A stretch of 64,000 nt of DNA from JBHYGK01 sp051859045 (GTDB lineage Bacteria; Pseudomonadota; Gammaproteobacteria; Xanthomonadales; Xanthomonadaceae). Below, piece after piece: positions 1 to 8,699 of this stretch. The position numbers were made by a program, and so were the translations under genes. Position 1 is the stretch's first letter, and every line of letters begins with the position of its first letter. Under the pieces are notes generated by a model. The model was not told the DNA's origin. It did not search any database and saw nothing but the letters and a program-made list of their open reading frames with translations. Location of the stretch: positions 1 through 64,000 of the forward strand of contig JBHYGK010000009.1 in NCBI GenBank assembly GCA_051859045.1. Direction: 5' to 3'.

Positions 1-944
1 CCCGGACGCGCCGGGGCGCCGGCGCGGGCCGGCGCGCGGGTGGGCGCGCCGCGGCCGGCGGGCGCGCCGAGCGCGGCGGTCTCGCCGCCTTCCTCACGCC
101 GCAGCCACTCCAGCCGCCAGCTCGGGCGGTCCTCGCCGAGCGCGCTGGCGAGCTGGGCCAGCGCGGGCTTCAGCGCGTCCTCGAGCTTCCACGGCGGGTT
201 GATCAGCAGCATGCCGCTGCCGGTCATGCGCAGCGGGGAGTCGTCGGGCTGGATCTGCACCTCGGCCACGATCACCGACTTCGCCGGCAGCGCGGCCATC
301 CGGCGGAAGAACGGCATCAGCGTGCGCCGCTGCTTGATCGGGTACCACAGCGCCAGCATGCCGGTCGGCCAGCGGCGCAGGGTCTCGAGGATCACCTCGC
401 GCAGCTGGGTGAACTCCTCCTCCTGCGCCTCGTAGGGCGGGTCGATCAGCACCAGGCCGCGGGTGCGGCCCTTCGGCGGCAGCAGCGCGTGCATGGCCTG
501 GTAGCCGTCGCGGTGGTGCGCGCCGACGCGCGCGTCGCGCGCGAAGTTGGCCTTCAGCAGCGCGGCCTCCTCGGGGTTGAGCTCGCAGGCGTCGAGGTGG
601 TCGCCCTCGCGCAGCGCCTCGGCCACCAGCCGCGGCGAGCCGGGGTAGGTGCGCTTCTCGCCGCCCGGATCCAGCCGCTCGAGCGCATCGAGGTAGGCCT
701 GCACGGCCGGCGCGGGGGTCACGCCCTTGTTGATCGCCTTGCGCAGCTTCAGCACGCCGGTCTTGGCCTCGCCGGTGCGCTTGGCCTGGGAGGAGTCGAG
801 CGCGTAGTCGCCGCGGCCGGCGTGGGTGTCGAGCACCAGGAAGGGCGCGTCCTTGCGCTTGAGCGCGTCGAGCAGCGCGACCAGCACGAGGTGCTTGAGG
901 ACGTCGGCATGGTTGCCGGCATGGAAGGCGTGGCGGTAGTTCAT
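1..944 (-). CDS. rlmJ: 23S rRNA (adenine(2030)-N6)-methyltransferase RlmJ, 3' end outside window
   Basis: SAM-dependent enzyme that methylates A2030 of 23S rRNA in the cytoplasm. Read from ATG at 944, the protein begins MNYRHAFHAGNHADVLKH, the hallmark RlmJ N-terminus, followed by a TH-AGRG SAM-binding segment and the catalytic DPPY motif (LVLIDPPYE, around residue 165). No stop occurs before the window edge. The visible 314 codons already exceed the roughly 280 residues usual for the family, and the end is an Ala/Pro/Arg-rich tail that looks low-complexity. It is transcribed divergently from creD. Identity is secure; the true C-terminus is not visible. Confidence 0.93.
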   Translation of the reverse strand, partial: MNYRHAFHAGNHADVLKHLVLVALLDALKRKDAPFLVLDTHAGRGDYALDSSQAKRTGEAKTGVLKLRKAINKGVTPAPAVQAYLDALERLDPGGEKRTYPGSPRLVAEALREGDHLDACELNPEEAALLKANFARDARVGAHHRDGYQAMHALLPPKGRTRGLVLIDPPYEAQEEEFTQLREVILETLRRWPTGMLALWYPIKQRRTLMPFFRRMAALPAKSVIVAEVQIQPDDSPLRMTGSGMLLINPPWKLEDALKPALAQLASALGEDRPSWRLEWLRREEGGETAALGAPAGRGAPTRAPARAGAPARP

Positions 945-975
945 GCCGCGCAGCTTACGCGAGCCGGGCGGCCGG

Positions 976-1001
976 GGCCCGCCCGGCCGCCCGGGCGGGC
1001 C
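976..1001. promoter_or_regulatory. perfect 11-bp inverted repeat between rlmJ and creD
   Basis: An 11-bp GC-only stem (976-986 and 991-1001) with a 4-nt loop lies in the 157-bp divergent intergenic region. There is no T-run, so it is not a clear terminator, and two divergent 5' ends do not need one. It could be an operator or just a product of extreme GC content. Confidence 0.3.
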
Positions 1002-1101
1002 GCCGCGGCGCCCGCGAAAGCGCCCGATCCGGGCCGCGCCGCGCCCGCGCCGGCCGCCGGGGCGCCCGCGCGCGGCCCCAGCCTGCGGCCTTCTCCGATC
1101 G

Positions 1102-2469
1102 ATGGACACGACGATGCGCGCGAGGCTGGGACTGAAGATGCTGGTGGTGGCGGGGCTGGTGGTGCTGATCGCGGTGCCGCTGGCGCTGGTGCAGGGCGTG
1201 GTGCAGGAGCGCGCGATGTGGCGGGGGCAGGCGATCGACAACATCGCGGCCTCGAGCGCCGGCGAGCAGGCGATCGTCGGCCCGGTGCTGGTGCTGCCCT
1301 GGCGCGAGGCCGTGGTGCCGGTGGCGGGGCCCGACGCGCCCGGCCTGCCGAAGCCCGCGCCGATCGCGGCCCGCGGCGAGCTGCTGGTGTTCCCGCGGGT
1401 GCTCGAGGTGGACGGCGACGTGGCCACCGACGTCCGCGCGCTCGGTCTGCATGCGGTGCGGGTGTACTCGCTGGCCGCCGGGATCGAGGCCGAGTTCGCC
1501 TTCGAGGCGCCGCCGGCGACGCCGGGACGCAGCTACGGCACGCCCTACCTCCGGCTCGGCCTGCGCGACGTGCGCGGCCTCGTCGGCGTGCCGACGCTTC
1601 GCGTCGACGGCCGCGCGGTGGCCTTGCGCCAGGGCGCGGCCCCGGCCGACACCGACGCCGAGGGCCTGTCCGATGCCGGCCCGGGCCTGCACGCCCCGCT
1701 GCCGGGGCTGGCGGCGGGCGAGCCGGGCGCGCTGTCGCTGGCGCTGTCGCTCGAGCTCGGCGGCACCCAGGCCCTGTCGATCGCGCCGGTCGGCGACGAC
1801 ACCCGGGTGGCGCTGCGCGGCGACTGGCCGCATCCGCGCTTCGGCGGCGCGTTCGCCCCGCGCGAGCGCAGCGTCGGCGCCGAGGGCTTCAGCGCGAGCT
1901 GGGCGCTGAGCTCGCTCGCGGCGCGCTCGCAGGGCCACGTCCGCAACGGCGCCAACGCCAACACCGCCGGCGCGACGCCGGAGATGCTCTCGGTGGGCTT
2001 CGTCGACCCGGTCGACGTCTACCTGCAGGCCGAGCGCGCCACCAAGTACGGCCTGCTGTTCGTGCTGCTGACCTTCCTCGGCTTCTTCCTGTTCGAGGTG
2101 CTCAAGCGCCTGCCCGTGCACCCGGTGCAGTACGGCCTGGTGGGCCTGGCGCTGGCGCTGTTCTTCCTGCTGCTGGTGTCGCTGAGCGAGCACCTGCCGT
2201 TCTGGCAGGCCTACCTGGCGGCGGCGGTGGCCTGCCTGGGACTGATCGGGCACTACGTGGCCGGCGTGCTGCGCAGCCGCTGGCGCGGCCTGGGCTTCGC
2301 CGGCGGCCTGGGCCTGCTGTATGCCGCGCTCTACGGCCTGCTGGTGAGCGAGGACAACGCGCTGGTGCTGGGCGCACTGCTGCTGTTCGCGGTGCTGGCG
2401 GCGGTGATGCTGGCGACGCGGCGGCTGGACTGGTACCGCCTGGGCGAGGTGGGCGACGGCCCGGCCTGA
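1102..2469 (+). CDS. creD: cell envelope integrity inner-membrane protein CreD
   Basis: Polytopic inner-membrane protein of the CreD family, linked in other bacteria to the CreBC regulon and envelope/beta-lactam stress. The 455-aa product matches the E. coli length of about 450. It has one N-terminal membrane helix (about residues 10-30), a large periplasmic domain with the family motif VGPVLVLPW, and a block of five or six helices in the last 150 residues. Start chosen at ATG 1102 because the upstream extension is low-complexity Pro/Arg. No creBC genes lie beside it, so its local regulation is unknown. Confidence 0.9.
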   Translation: MDTTMRARLGLKMLVVAGLVVLIAVPLALVQGVVQERAMWRGQAIDNIAASSAGEQAIVGPVLVLPWREAVVPVAGPDAPGLPKPAPIAARGELLVFPRVLEVDGDVATDVRALGLHAVRVYSLAAGIEAEFAFEAPPATPGRSYGTPYLRLGLRDVRGLVGVPTLRVDGRAVALRQGAAPADTDAEGLSDAGPGLHAPLPGLAAGEPGALSLALSLELGGTQALSIAPVGDDTRVALRGDWPHPRFGGAFAPRERSVGAEGFSASWALSSLAARSQGHVRNGANANTAGATPEMLSVGFVDPVDVYLQAERATKYGLLFVLLTFLGFFLFEVLKRLPVHPVQYGLVGLALALFFLLLVSLSEHLPFWQAYLAAAVACLGLIGHYVAGVLRSRWRGLGFAGGLGLLYAALYGLLVSEDNALVLGALLLFAVLAAVMLATRRLDWYRLGEVGDGPA

Positions 2470-2585
2470 GCCCGCGGCGCCACGACCCACGCCGCGGCGC
2501 CCCGGGAGACCGGGGCGCCGCGTGCGTCTGGCGCGGGCGCGGCGGCTCGGTCATCCTCCGCCGCCCGCCCGCGCGAGAGTCGACG

Positions 2586-3221
2586 ATGCCGCCTGCCGCC
2601 CCCGCCCCCTGGATCCGCGACCTCGGCGACGGCCTCGTGGTGCGCGCGCTGAGCGGCGGGGCCGCCGGCGAGGCGCTCGAGGACGTGGCGAGGCTGCGCC
2701 AGCGGGTGTTCCGCGACTTCCCCTACCTCTACGACGGCGATCCGGCCTACGAGGCGCGCTACCTGCGCGCCTATGCCGCCTCGCCCGGCAGCGTGTTCGT
2801 GCTGGCCTCGGCGGGCGGGCGGATCGTCGGCGCCTCGACCGGCCTGCCGCTGGCCGACGACGGCGAGGCCTTCCAGGCGCCGCTGCGCGCGGCCGGGATC
2901 GACGTGGCGTCGGTGTTCTACTTCGGCGAGTCGGTGCTGGAGCGGGAATGGCGCGGGCGCGGGATCGGGCATGCGTTCTTCGACGCCCGCGAGGCGCATG
3001 CGCGCGCGCTGGGCGGCTTCGCCACCACCGCGTTCTGCGCGGTCGACCGCGCGCCGGACGATCCGCGCCGCCCGGCCGGCCACCGCGACAACGACGCCTT
3101 CTGGCGCAAGCGCGGCTACGTCCGCCGCGACGACCTGCGCTGCGTGCTCGACTGGCGCGAGCTCGGCGACGCCGGCGAGACCCCGCATACGCTGACCTTC
3201 TGGACCCGCGCGCTCGCCTGA
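2586..3221 (+). CDS. GNAT family N-acetyltransferase
   Basis: Cytoplasmic 211-aa protein with a GCN5-type acetyltransferase fold. The N-terminal part has LRQRVFRDFPYLY, common in GNATs with an N-terminal recognition helix. The acetyl-CoA loop is visible as REWRGRGIGHAFF (R-x-x-G-x-G), preceded by a beta-4 strand ending FYFGESV. Substrate cannot be told from sequence. It stands 116 bp after creD on the same strand, probably with its own promoter. The C-terminus (FWRKRGYVRRDDLRCVLDWRE) continues the fold. Confidence 0.82.
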   Translation: MPPAAPAPWIRDLGDGLVVRALSGGAAGEALEDVARLRQRVFRDFPYLYDGDPAYEARYLRAYAASPGSVFVLASAGGRIVGASTGLPLADDGEAFQAPLRAAGIDVASVFYFGESVLEREWRGRGIGHAFFDAREAHARALGGFATTAFCAVDRAPDDPRRPAGHRDNDAFWRKRGYVRRDDLRCVLDWRELGDAGETPHTLTFWTRALA

Positions 3222-3252
3222 GCGCGCGGCGGCCGCCCCCGCGGGCGCCCGC

Positions 3253-3783
3253 TCAGGCCGGCAGCAGGCCCTGGCCCAGCCACACCGACAGCGAGGCCAG
3301 TCCCGTGCCGACCACCGTGGCCGCGAGTACGTCGCTGGGGTAGTGCAGCCCCAGCACCACCCGCGACACCGCCACGCTCAGCGCGAACGGCGCGAGCAGC
3401 CACGCCAGCGCCGGGTAGTGCGCCACCGCCACCAGGCTGAAGCTCACCGCGTGCAGGGTGTGCCCGGAGGGGAAGCTGAACTCGTCGAGCGGCGCCACCC
3501 AGGCGCGGATGCGGACGTCGGCGGCGCAGGGGCGCGCGCGCTTGGTCCAGCGCTTGAGCGCCTTGTACAGCGTCAGCGCGACGACGCCGGTGGCCGCGAG
3601 GTGGGCCGAGGCGGCCAGGCCGGCCAGGCCGTCGGCGAGCACGATCGCGCCCATCAGGACGTACCAGGCCACGCCGTCGCCGAGCCGGCTGATCGCGCTG
3701 AAGTACGCGCGCACCAGGCCGCGCCCGCCCCAGCGGTTGGCGCGCACGCACAGCTCGGTCTCGCGCCGCCACAGGCCGTTCAT
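3253..3783 (-). CDS. PAP2 superfamily membrane phosphatase
   Basis: Predicted 176-aa integral membrane lipid phosphatase (undecaprenyl-pyrophosphate or phosphatidate type). All three PAP2 signature motifs are present in order: K-x6-RP (KRWTKRARP), PSGH, and SR-x5-H-x3-D (SRVVLGLHYPSD). Several hydrophobic helices surround them. Its ATG overlaps the stop of the upstream glycosyltransferase gene (ATGA at 3780-3783), so the two are translationally coupled and probably act together on a membrane glycolipid. Substrate is inferred from family only. Confidence 0.88.
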   Translation of the reverse strand: MNGLWRRETELCVRANRWGGRGLVRAYFSAISRLGDGVAWYVLMGAIVLADGLAGLAASAHLAATGVVALTLYKALKRWTKRARPCAADVRIRAWVAPLDEFSFPSGHTLHAVSFSLVAVAHYPALAWLLAPFALSVAVSRVVLGLHYPSDVLAATVVGTGLASLSVWLGQGLLPA

Positions 3784-4925
3784 GCCGCGCTCCTCAGGCC
3801 GCCGAGGCCGGCCAGCAGGCTCGCGAAGTGCTCGGCCACCGCCTCCTGGCGCAGCGGCAGCATCGCCTCGCGCGCCGCCAGCCCCATCCGGGCCCGCAGC
3901 GCGGGATCGCCGGCCAGCCGGCAGGCGGCGTCGGAGAAGGCCGCGTCGTCGCCGCGCGCCACCGCCGCCCCGTGCACGCCGTTGCATAGGTGCTCGCGGG
4001 CCGCGCCGTAGTCGAAGGCCACCGTGGGCACGCCCGAGGCCATGGCCTCCAGCGTCACGTTGCCGAAGGTCTCGCTCAGGCTGGGGAAGAGGAACAGGTC
4101 GGCGCTGGCGAAGTGCGCCGCCAGGCGCTCGCCGCGCTGCACGCCGGCGAAGTGCATGTCGGGATGGGCGGCCGCCAGCGCGGCGCGCTCCGGGCCGTCG
4201 CCGACCCAGATGAAGCGCGCCCGCGGCTGCCGGCGCTGCAGCGCGCGGAAGGCCTCCACGGCCAGGCGCAGGTTCTTCTCGGCCGCCAGCCGGCCCACGT
4301 GGATCACGGCGAGGTCGTGGTCCTCGGTGCCCCACTGCAGGCGCAGCGCGGGGTCCCGGCGCACCGGGCTGAACAGCGCGGTGTCCACCGCCCGGCGCAG
4401 CAGCTCGACGCGGGCGAAGCCCTGCGCCGCGAGGAAGCCCGAGAGCTCGGCCGTGGGCACCAGGGTGGCGTCGGCGGCGTTGTGGAAGCGGCGCAGCCAG
4501 CGGAACACCAGCGGGGCCAGGAAGGGCGCGCCGTAGCGCCCCACGTAGTCGTCGAAGCGGGTGTGGAAGCCGGTGCAGCACGGGATGCCGAGGCGCTTGG
4601 CGGCGCGCACCGCCGACCAGCCCAGCGGGCCCTCGGTGGCCACGTAGACCGCGTCCGGGCGCCAGGTGCGCCAGGCGGCCTCGAGCGTGCGCCCGGCCGG
4701 CAGGCCGAAGCGCAGGCCGGGGTAGCGCGGCAGCGGCAGGCCGTCGACCAGCAGGGCCGCGGCGTCGTCGCCGTCGGCGGGAGGCGCGCCGGGATCGGCC
4801 GGGCGCGGGCGGACCACCCGCACCGCGTGCCCCAGGGCGCGCAGGCCGGCCTCGAGGCCGTGGACCGTGAGGGCGACGCCGTTGACGTCCGGCGGATAGG
4901 TTTCGCTGACCAGTGCGATGCGCAT
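3780..4925 (-). CDS. GT4-type glycosyltransferase (family 1 protein)
   Basis: 381-aa GT-B fold glycosyltransferase. The N-terminus MRIALVSETYPPDVNGVA is the classic GT4 acceptor-domain start. The C-terminal donor domain shows GRLAAEKN, WVGDGPER, and the E-x7-E-type segment FPSLSETFGNVTLEAMASG that binds the sugar nucleotide. Closest in character to enzymes mannosylating or glucosylating diacylglycerol or other lipids (MgtA/GtfA-like), but the acceptor is not certain. Coupled to the downstream PAP2 phosphatase by a 4-nt overlap. The start at 4925 gives the complete conserved N-terminus. Confidence 0.88.
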   Translation of the reverse strand: MRIALVSETYPPDVNGVALTVHGLEAGLRALGHAVRVVRPRPADPGAPPADGDDAAALLVDGLPLPRYPGLRFGLPAGRTLEAAWRTWRPDAVYVATEGPLGWSAVRAAKRLGIPCCTGFHTRFDDYVGRYGAPFLAPLVFRWLRRFHNAADATLVPTAELSGFLAAQGFARVELLRRAVDTALFSPVRRDPALRLQWGTEDHDLAVIHVGRLAAEKNLRLAVEAFRALQRRQPRARFIWVGDGPERAALAAAHPDMHFAGVQRGERLAAHFASADLFLFPSLSETFGNVTLEAMASGVPTVAFDYGAAREHLCNGVHGAAVARGDDAAFSDAACRLAGDPALRARMGLAAREAMLPLRQEAVAEHFASLLAGLGGLRSAA

Positions 4926-5009
4926 GGGCGGGCTCCCGGGTTTGGGGGAGCCTGCCCGCGGCGCATGGCCGCGGCTTGACCGCGGGGTGACGCGGGGATG
5001 ACGCGCGGC

Positions 5010-6536
5010 TCAGGCCGTGCGCAGCAGCAGCTTGTAGCCGGCCTCGGCCAGTTCCTCGCGCTCGGTGGCCAGGTCGGTGCGGGTCAGCGGATGGGCCTCG
5101 AGCCAGCCGCCGTCCACGCGCAGCTGCAGCGCGCGGCCGGCCACCTTCAGCGAGGCCAGGCCGATGCCGTCGTCGCTGTGCGCGCGGTGCAGCAGCACCG
5201 CCAGCCGCAGCAGCACGGCCAGGCGCATCACCACCGGCGCCAGGCGGTCGGGCAGGGCCTCGATGACGCCCAGCGGGATCGAGCGCCGGTGGCAGCGCAC
5301 CAGCGCGGCCAGGGCCTGCTGCTCCTGGCGCGAGAAGCCGGCGATGTCGGAGTGCTCGAGCACGTAGGCGCCGTGCTGGTGGTAGCCCGAGTGCGCGATG
5401 GTCAGGCCGATCTCGTGCACGCGCGCGGCCCAGGCCAGCACCTCGCGGTCCTCGGGCGCCAGGCCCCAGGCCTCCTCGACCTCGTCGAAGAGCTCGAGCG
5501 CGGTGGACTCCACCCGGTGGGCCTGCGCGGGGTCGACCGCGTAGCGCTCGGCGAGCGCGGCGATCGACGCGTCGCGCGGGTCGGCGTCGCTGGCGCGGCC
5601 GATCATGTCGAACAGGATGCCCTCGCGCATCGCCACCTTGCTGACGTCGATGCGCTGCAGGCCGAGCGCGTTGAACGCCGCCTCCATCACCAGCAGGCCG
5701 CCGGGCAGCACCGGTCGCCGGTCGTCGTTGAGGCCCGGCAGCACCACGTCCTCGATCCGCTCGGCCACCAGCATGCGGTCGCGGATGCCGGCCACGGCCT
5801 GCGGGGTGATCGCGCCCTTGCCGAACTTCATCGCCGCGGCGATCTCGCCGATCGACTTGATCGTGCCCGAGCAGCCCAGCACCTCCTCCCAGCCGCGCGC
5901 GCGGTAGGCGGTGGCGAACTGCTGGAACTCCGCCGAGATCTCGGTCAGGCCCTCGCGCCAGCGCTTCTTGCTGAGCTTGCCGCCGGGGAAGAAGCGCCGC
6001 GTGGTGGCCACGCAGCCCATCTGCAGGCTCTCGCGCTCCAGCGGGTCGAAGCCCTCGCCGATGATGAACTCGGTGGAGCCGCCGCCGATGTCCATCACCA
6101 GCCGGCGCTTGCCGGTGGGCGGGCTGCCGTGGGCGACGCCGAGCCAGATCAGGCGCGCCTCCTCGCGGCCGGCCACCACCTCGATGGCGTGCCCCAGCGC
6201 GGTCTCGGCGGGGACCAGGAAGCGCTGCGGGTTGGCGAGCTGGCGGACGGTGTTGGTGGCGATGCAGCGCACGCGGTGCGGCGGCAGGGTGCGCACGCGC
6301 TGGCCGAAGCGGGCCAGGCAGTCGAGCGCGCGCTGCAGCGCCGGGCCGCGCAGGCCGCCCTTGCCGTCGAGGCCTTCGGCCAGGCGCACCGTCTCGCGCA
6401 GGCGGTCGACCACCCGCAGCTGGCCGAGCGTGTAGCGCGCCACTACCATGTGGAAGGAGTTGCTGCCGAGGTCGACCGCGGCCAGCAGCTCGCCGTCGAC
6501 CAGCGGGGTGCGCGCGGCGGGGCGGTGGCTCCTCAT
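5010..6536 (-). CDS. ppx: exopolyphosphatase Ppx/GppA
   Basis: 508-aa processive exopolyphosphatase that releases orthophosphate from polyphosphate; it may also act as a pppGpp hydrolase. It has the ASKHA phosphate-binding motifs AAVDLGSNSFHMVV near the N-terminus and VMDIGGGSTEFIIG about residue 145. A C-terminal HD-type region follows (VHEIGLTIAHSGYHQHGAY). The start codon overlaps the ppk stop (ATGA, 6533-6536), so the polyphosphate-making and polyphosphate-degrading enzymes are translationally coupled. Length and motifs match E. coli Ppx. Confidence 0.95.
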   Translation of the reverse strand: MRSHRPAARTPLVDGELLAAVDLGSNSFHMVVARYTLGQLRVVDRLRETVRLAEGLDGKGGLRGPALQRALDCLARFGQRVRTLPPHRVRCIATNTVRQLANPQRFLVPAETALGHAIEVVAGREEARLIWLGVAHGSPPTGKRRLVMDIGGGSTEFIIGEGFDPLERESLQMGCVATTRRFFPGGKLSKKRWREGLTEISAEFQQFATAYRARGWEEVLGCSGTIKSIGEIAAAMKFGKGAITPQAVAGIRDRMLVAERIEDVVLPGLNDDRRPVLPGGLLVMEAAFNALGLQRIDVSKVAMREGILFDMIGRASDADPRDASIAALAERYAVDPAQAHRVESTALELFDEVEEAWGLAPEDREVLAWAARVHEIGLTIAHSGYHQHGAYVLEHSDIAGFSRQEQQALAALVRCHRRSIPLGVIEALPDRLAPVVMRLAVLLRLAVLLHRAHSDDGIGLASLKVAGRALQLRVDGGWLEAHPLTRTDLATEREELAEAGYKLLLRTA

Positions 6537-8614
6537 GCGCCGTACTTCGCCAGCAGCCACGACTGCGCGGCGTGCGGCATCTCGCCGTTGGCCGGCCCGA
6601 TGCGGTGGTAGCCGCCGTCGGGCTCGAGCTGCCAGGCCTGCTGGTTGTCGAGCAGGTAGTTCTGCAGGCACTCCTCGAACACGCGCTGGGCCAGCTCGGG
6701 GTCGAGGATCGGGAAGCAGGTCTCCACGCGGCGCAGCAGGTTGCGCTCCATCCAGTCGGCGCTGGCGCAGAACAGCTCCGGCGCGCCGTCGTTGCCGAAC
6801 CAGTACACGCGGTGGTGCTCGAGGAAGCGGCCGACGATCGAGCGCACCCGGATGTTGTCCGAGATCCCGGGCACGCCCGGGCGCAGCGAGCAGGCGCCGC
6901 GCACGATCAGGTCGATCTGCACGCCGGCGCGGCTGGCCTCGTAGAGCGCGCGGATCACCTGCGGCTCGTTGAGCGCGTTCATCTTGGCGATGATCCGGCC
7001 CGGCTTGCCCGCGCGGGCCAGCTTGGCCTCGCGGTCGATGCGCTTGAGCAGGCCCGGGTGCAGGGTGAAGGGCGACTGCAGCAGCCGGCGCAGCTTGTAC
7101 GCCGGGGCCAGGCCCGAGAGCTGCTGGAACAGCAGGTGCACGTCGACGCCGATGTCGGGGTCGGCGGTCATCAGGCCGATGTCGGTGTACACGCGCGCGG
7201 TGGCGGAGTGGTAGTTGCCGGTGCCCAGGTGCACGTAGCGGCGCAGGGTGCGGCCCTCGCGGCGCACGATCAGCAGCATCTTGGCGTGGGTCTTGTAGCC
7301 CACCACGCCGTACACCACCTGCACGCCGGCCTCCTGCAGGCGGTCGGCGAGGCGGATGTTGGCCTCCTCGTCGAAGCGCGCGCGCAGCTCCACCACCACC
7401 GTCACGTCCTTGCCGTTGCGGGCGGCCGTGATCAGGTGCTCCACCATCTGCGAGTTGTTGCCGGTGCGGTAGAGCGTCTGCTTGATCGCCAGGACGTCGG
7501 GGTCGTGCGCCGCGGTCTTGACCAGGTCGAGCACGGTGCCGAAGGAGTCGAACGGGTGGTGCAGCAGCACGTCGCCCTGGCGGATGCGGTCGAACAGGCC
7601 GTCCTTGTCGTCGAGCACCAGCGGGCGCGAGGCGAAGCCGGGGAACTTCAGGTCGGGGCGGTCGGCCAGCTCGTAGACCTGGGTGACGCGGTTGAGGTTG
7701 ACCGGGCCGTTGATGCGGTACACCGCGGCCTCGGGCAGCTCGAAGTTCTTCAGCAGCTCCTTGACGATCGGGGTGGGGCAGTTCTCGGCGATCTCCAGCC
7801 GCACCGCGCGCCGGAAGCCGCGGCTGGCGAGCTCGTCCTTCAGCGCGTGGGCGAGGTTCTCGACCTCCTCCTCGTCGACGAACAGCTCGGAGTTGCGGGT
7901 CACGCGGAACTGGTAGGCGCCCTTGACCTTCATGCCCGGGAACAGCTCGTCGACGAAGGCGCCGAGCACCGCGGAGAGCAGCACGAAGTCGTCGGAGCCG
8001 CCCGACACCGACTCGGGCAGCCGGATGATGCGCGGCAGCGAGCGCGGCGCGCGCACGATGGCCAGGTGGCCGGCGCGGCCGAACGCGTCCTTGCCGTCGA
8101 GCACCACGACGACGTTGAGCGACTTGTTGAGGATGCGCGGGAACGGGTGCGCCGGGTCGAGGCCCAGCGGCGAGAGCACCGGCAGGATCTCGTCCTCGAA
8201 GTAGGCCTTCAGCCAGCGCTTCTGCTTGGCGTTCCAGGCCTCGCGCGGGAGGATGCGGATGCCGGCGGCGTTGAGCTCCGGGCGCAGGTGCTCGTTCCAG
8301 TAGCGGTACTGCGCGTCGACCAGCTGGCCGGCCTTCTCGTGGATCAGCTTCAGCGCCTGCGCCGGCGGGATGCCGTCGGGGCTGGAGGGGCCGCCGAACT
8401 CCAGCGCGTGGCGCACGGTGGCCGCGCGGATCTCGAAGAACTCGTCGAGGTTGGTGCAGCTGATGCACAGGTAGCGCAGCCGCTCGAGCAGCGGCACCGC
8501 CGGGTCCATGGCCTGGGCCAGCACCCGGAAGTTGAACTCCAGCTGCGAGAGCTCGCGGTTGAGGTAGAGCGCGGGGTCGTGGAGGTCGTGGAGGCTGGCG
8601 GCGTCGGCGGGCAT
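6533..8614 (-). CDS. ppk: polyphosphate kinase 1
   Basis: 693-aa enzyme (E. coli 688) that polymerises the terminal phosphate of ATP into polyphosphate and works through a phosphohistidine. The N-terminus LYLNRELSQLEFNFRVL and the catalytic region KTHAKMLLIVRREG (phosphohistidine) followed by YVHLGTGNYH are diagnostic. The second conserved His lies in GRFLEHHRVYWF near the C-terminus. Start placed at ATG 8614 by homology; a further ATG 60 bp upstream would add a basic Pro/Arg-rich leader. It lies between phoR and ppx, placing polyphosphate metabolism under likely phosphate-starvation control. Confidence 0.96.
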   Translation of the reverse strand: MPADAASLHDLHDPALYLNRELSQLEFNFRVLAQAMDPAVPLLERLRYLCISCTNLDEFFEIRAATVRHALEFGGPSSPDGIPPAQALKLIHEKAGQLVDAQYRYWNEHLRPELNAAGIRILPREAWNAKQKRWLKAYFEDEILPVLSPLGLDPAHPFPRILNKSLNVVVVLDGKDAFGRAGHLAIVRAPRSLPRIIRLPESVSGGSDDFVLLSAVLGAFVDELFPGMKVKGAYQFRVTRNSELFVDEEEVENLAHALKDELASRGFRRAVRLEIAENCPTPIVKELLKNFELPEAAVYRINGPVNLNRVTQVYELADRPDLKFPGFASRPLVLDDKDGLFDRIRQGDVLLHHPFDSFGTVLDLVKTAAHDPDVLAIKQTLYRTGNNSQMVEHLITAARNGKDVTVVVELRARFDEEANIRLADRLQEAGVQVVYGVVGYKTHAKMLLIVRREGRTLRRYVHLGTGNYHSATARVYTDIGLMTADPDIGVDVHLLFQQLSGLAPAYKLRRLLQSPFTLHPGLLKRIDREAKLARAGKPGRIIAKMNALNEPQVIRALYEASRAGVQIDLIVRGACSLRPGVPGISDNIRVRSIVGRFLEHHRVYWFGNDGAPELFCASADWMERNLLRRVETCFPILDPELAQRVFEECLQNYLLDNQQAWQLEPDGGYHRIGPANGEMPHAAQSWLLAKYGA

Positions 8615-8699
8615 GGCGGCTCTGGCAGGGGGGCCGGCCTGGCGGGCGCGGCGGAGGCGCGGCCATTGGAACACGCCCCGCGGCCGCGCGGGGAGGGGC

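Noticed and set aside
955..2490. long minus-strand frame antisense to creD
   Set aside because: Gln/His/Arg-rich low-complexity product typical of shadow frames; creD on the plus strand is well supported.
489..3221. 910-codon plus-strand open frame across rlmJ, creD and the GNAT gene
   Set aside because: Only its last 211 codons (from 2586) are the real GNAT; the rest is antisense or out of frame of clear genes, caused by high GC.
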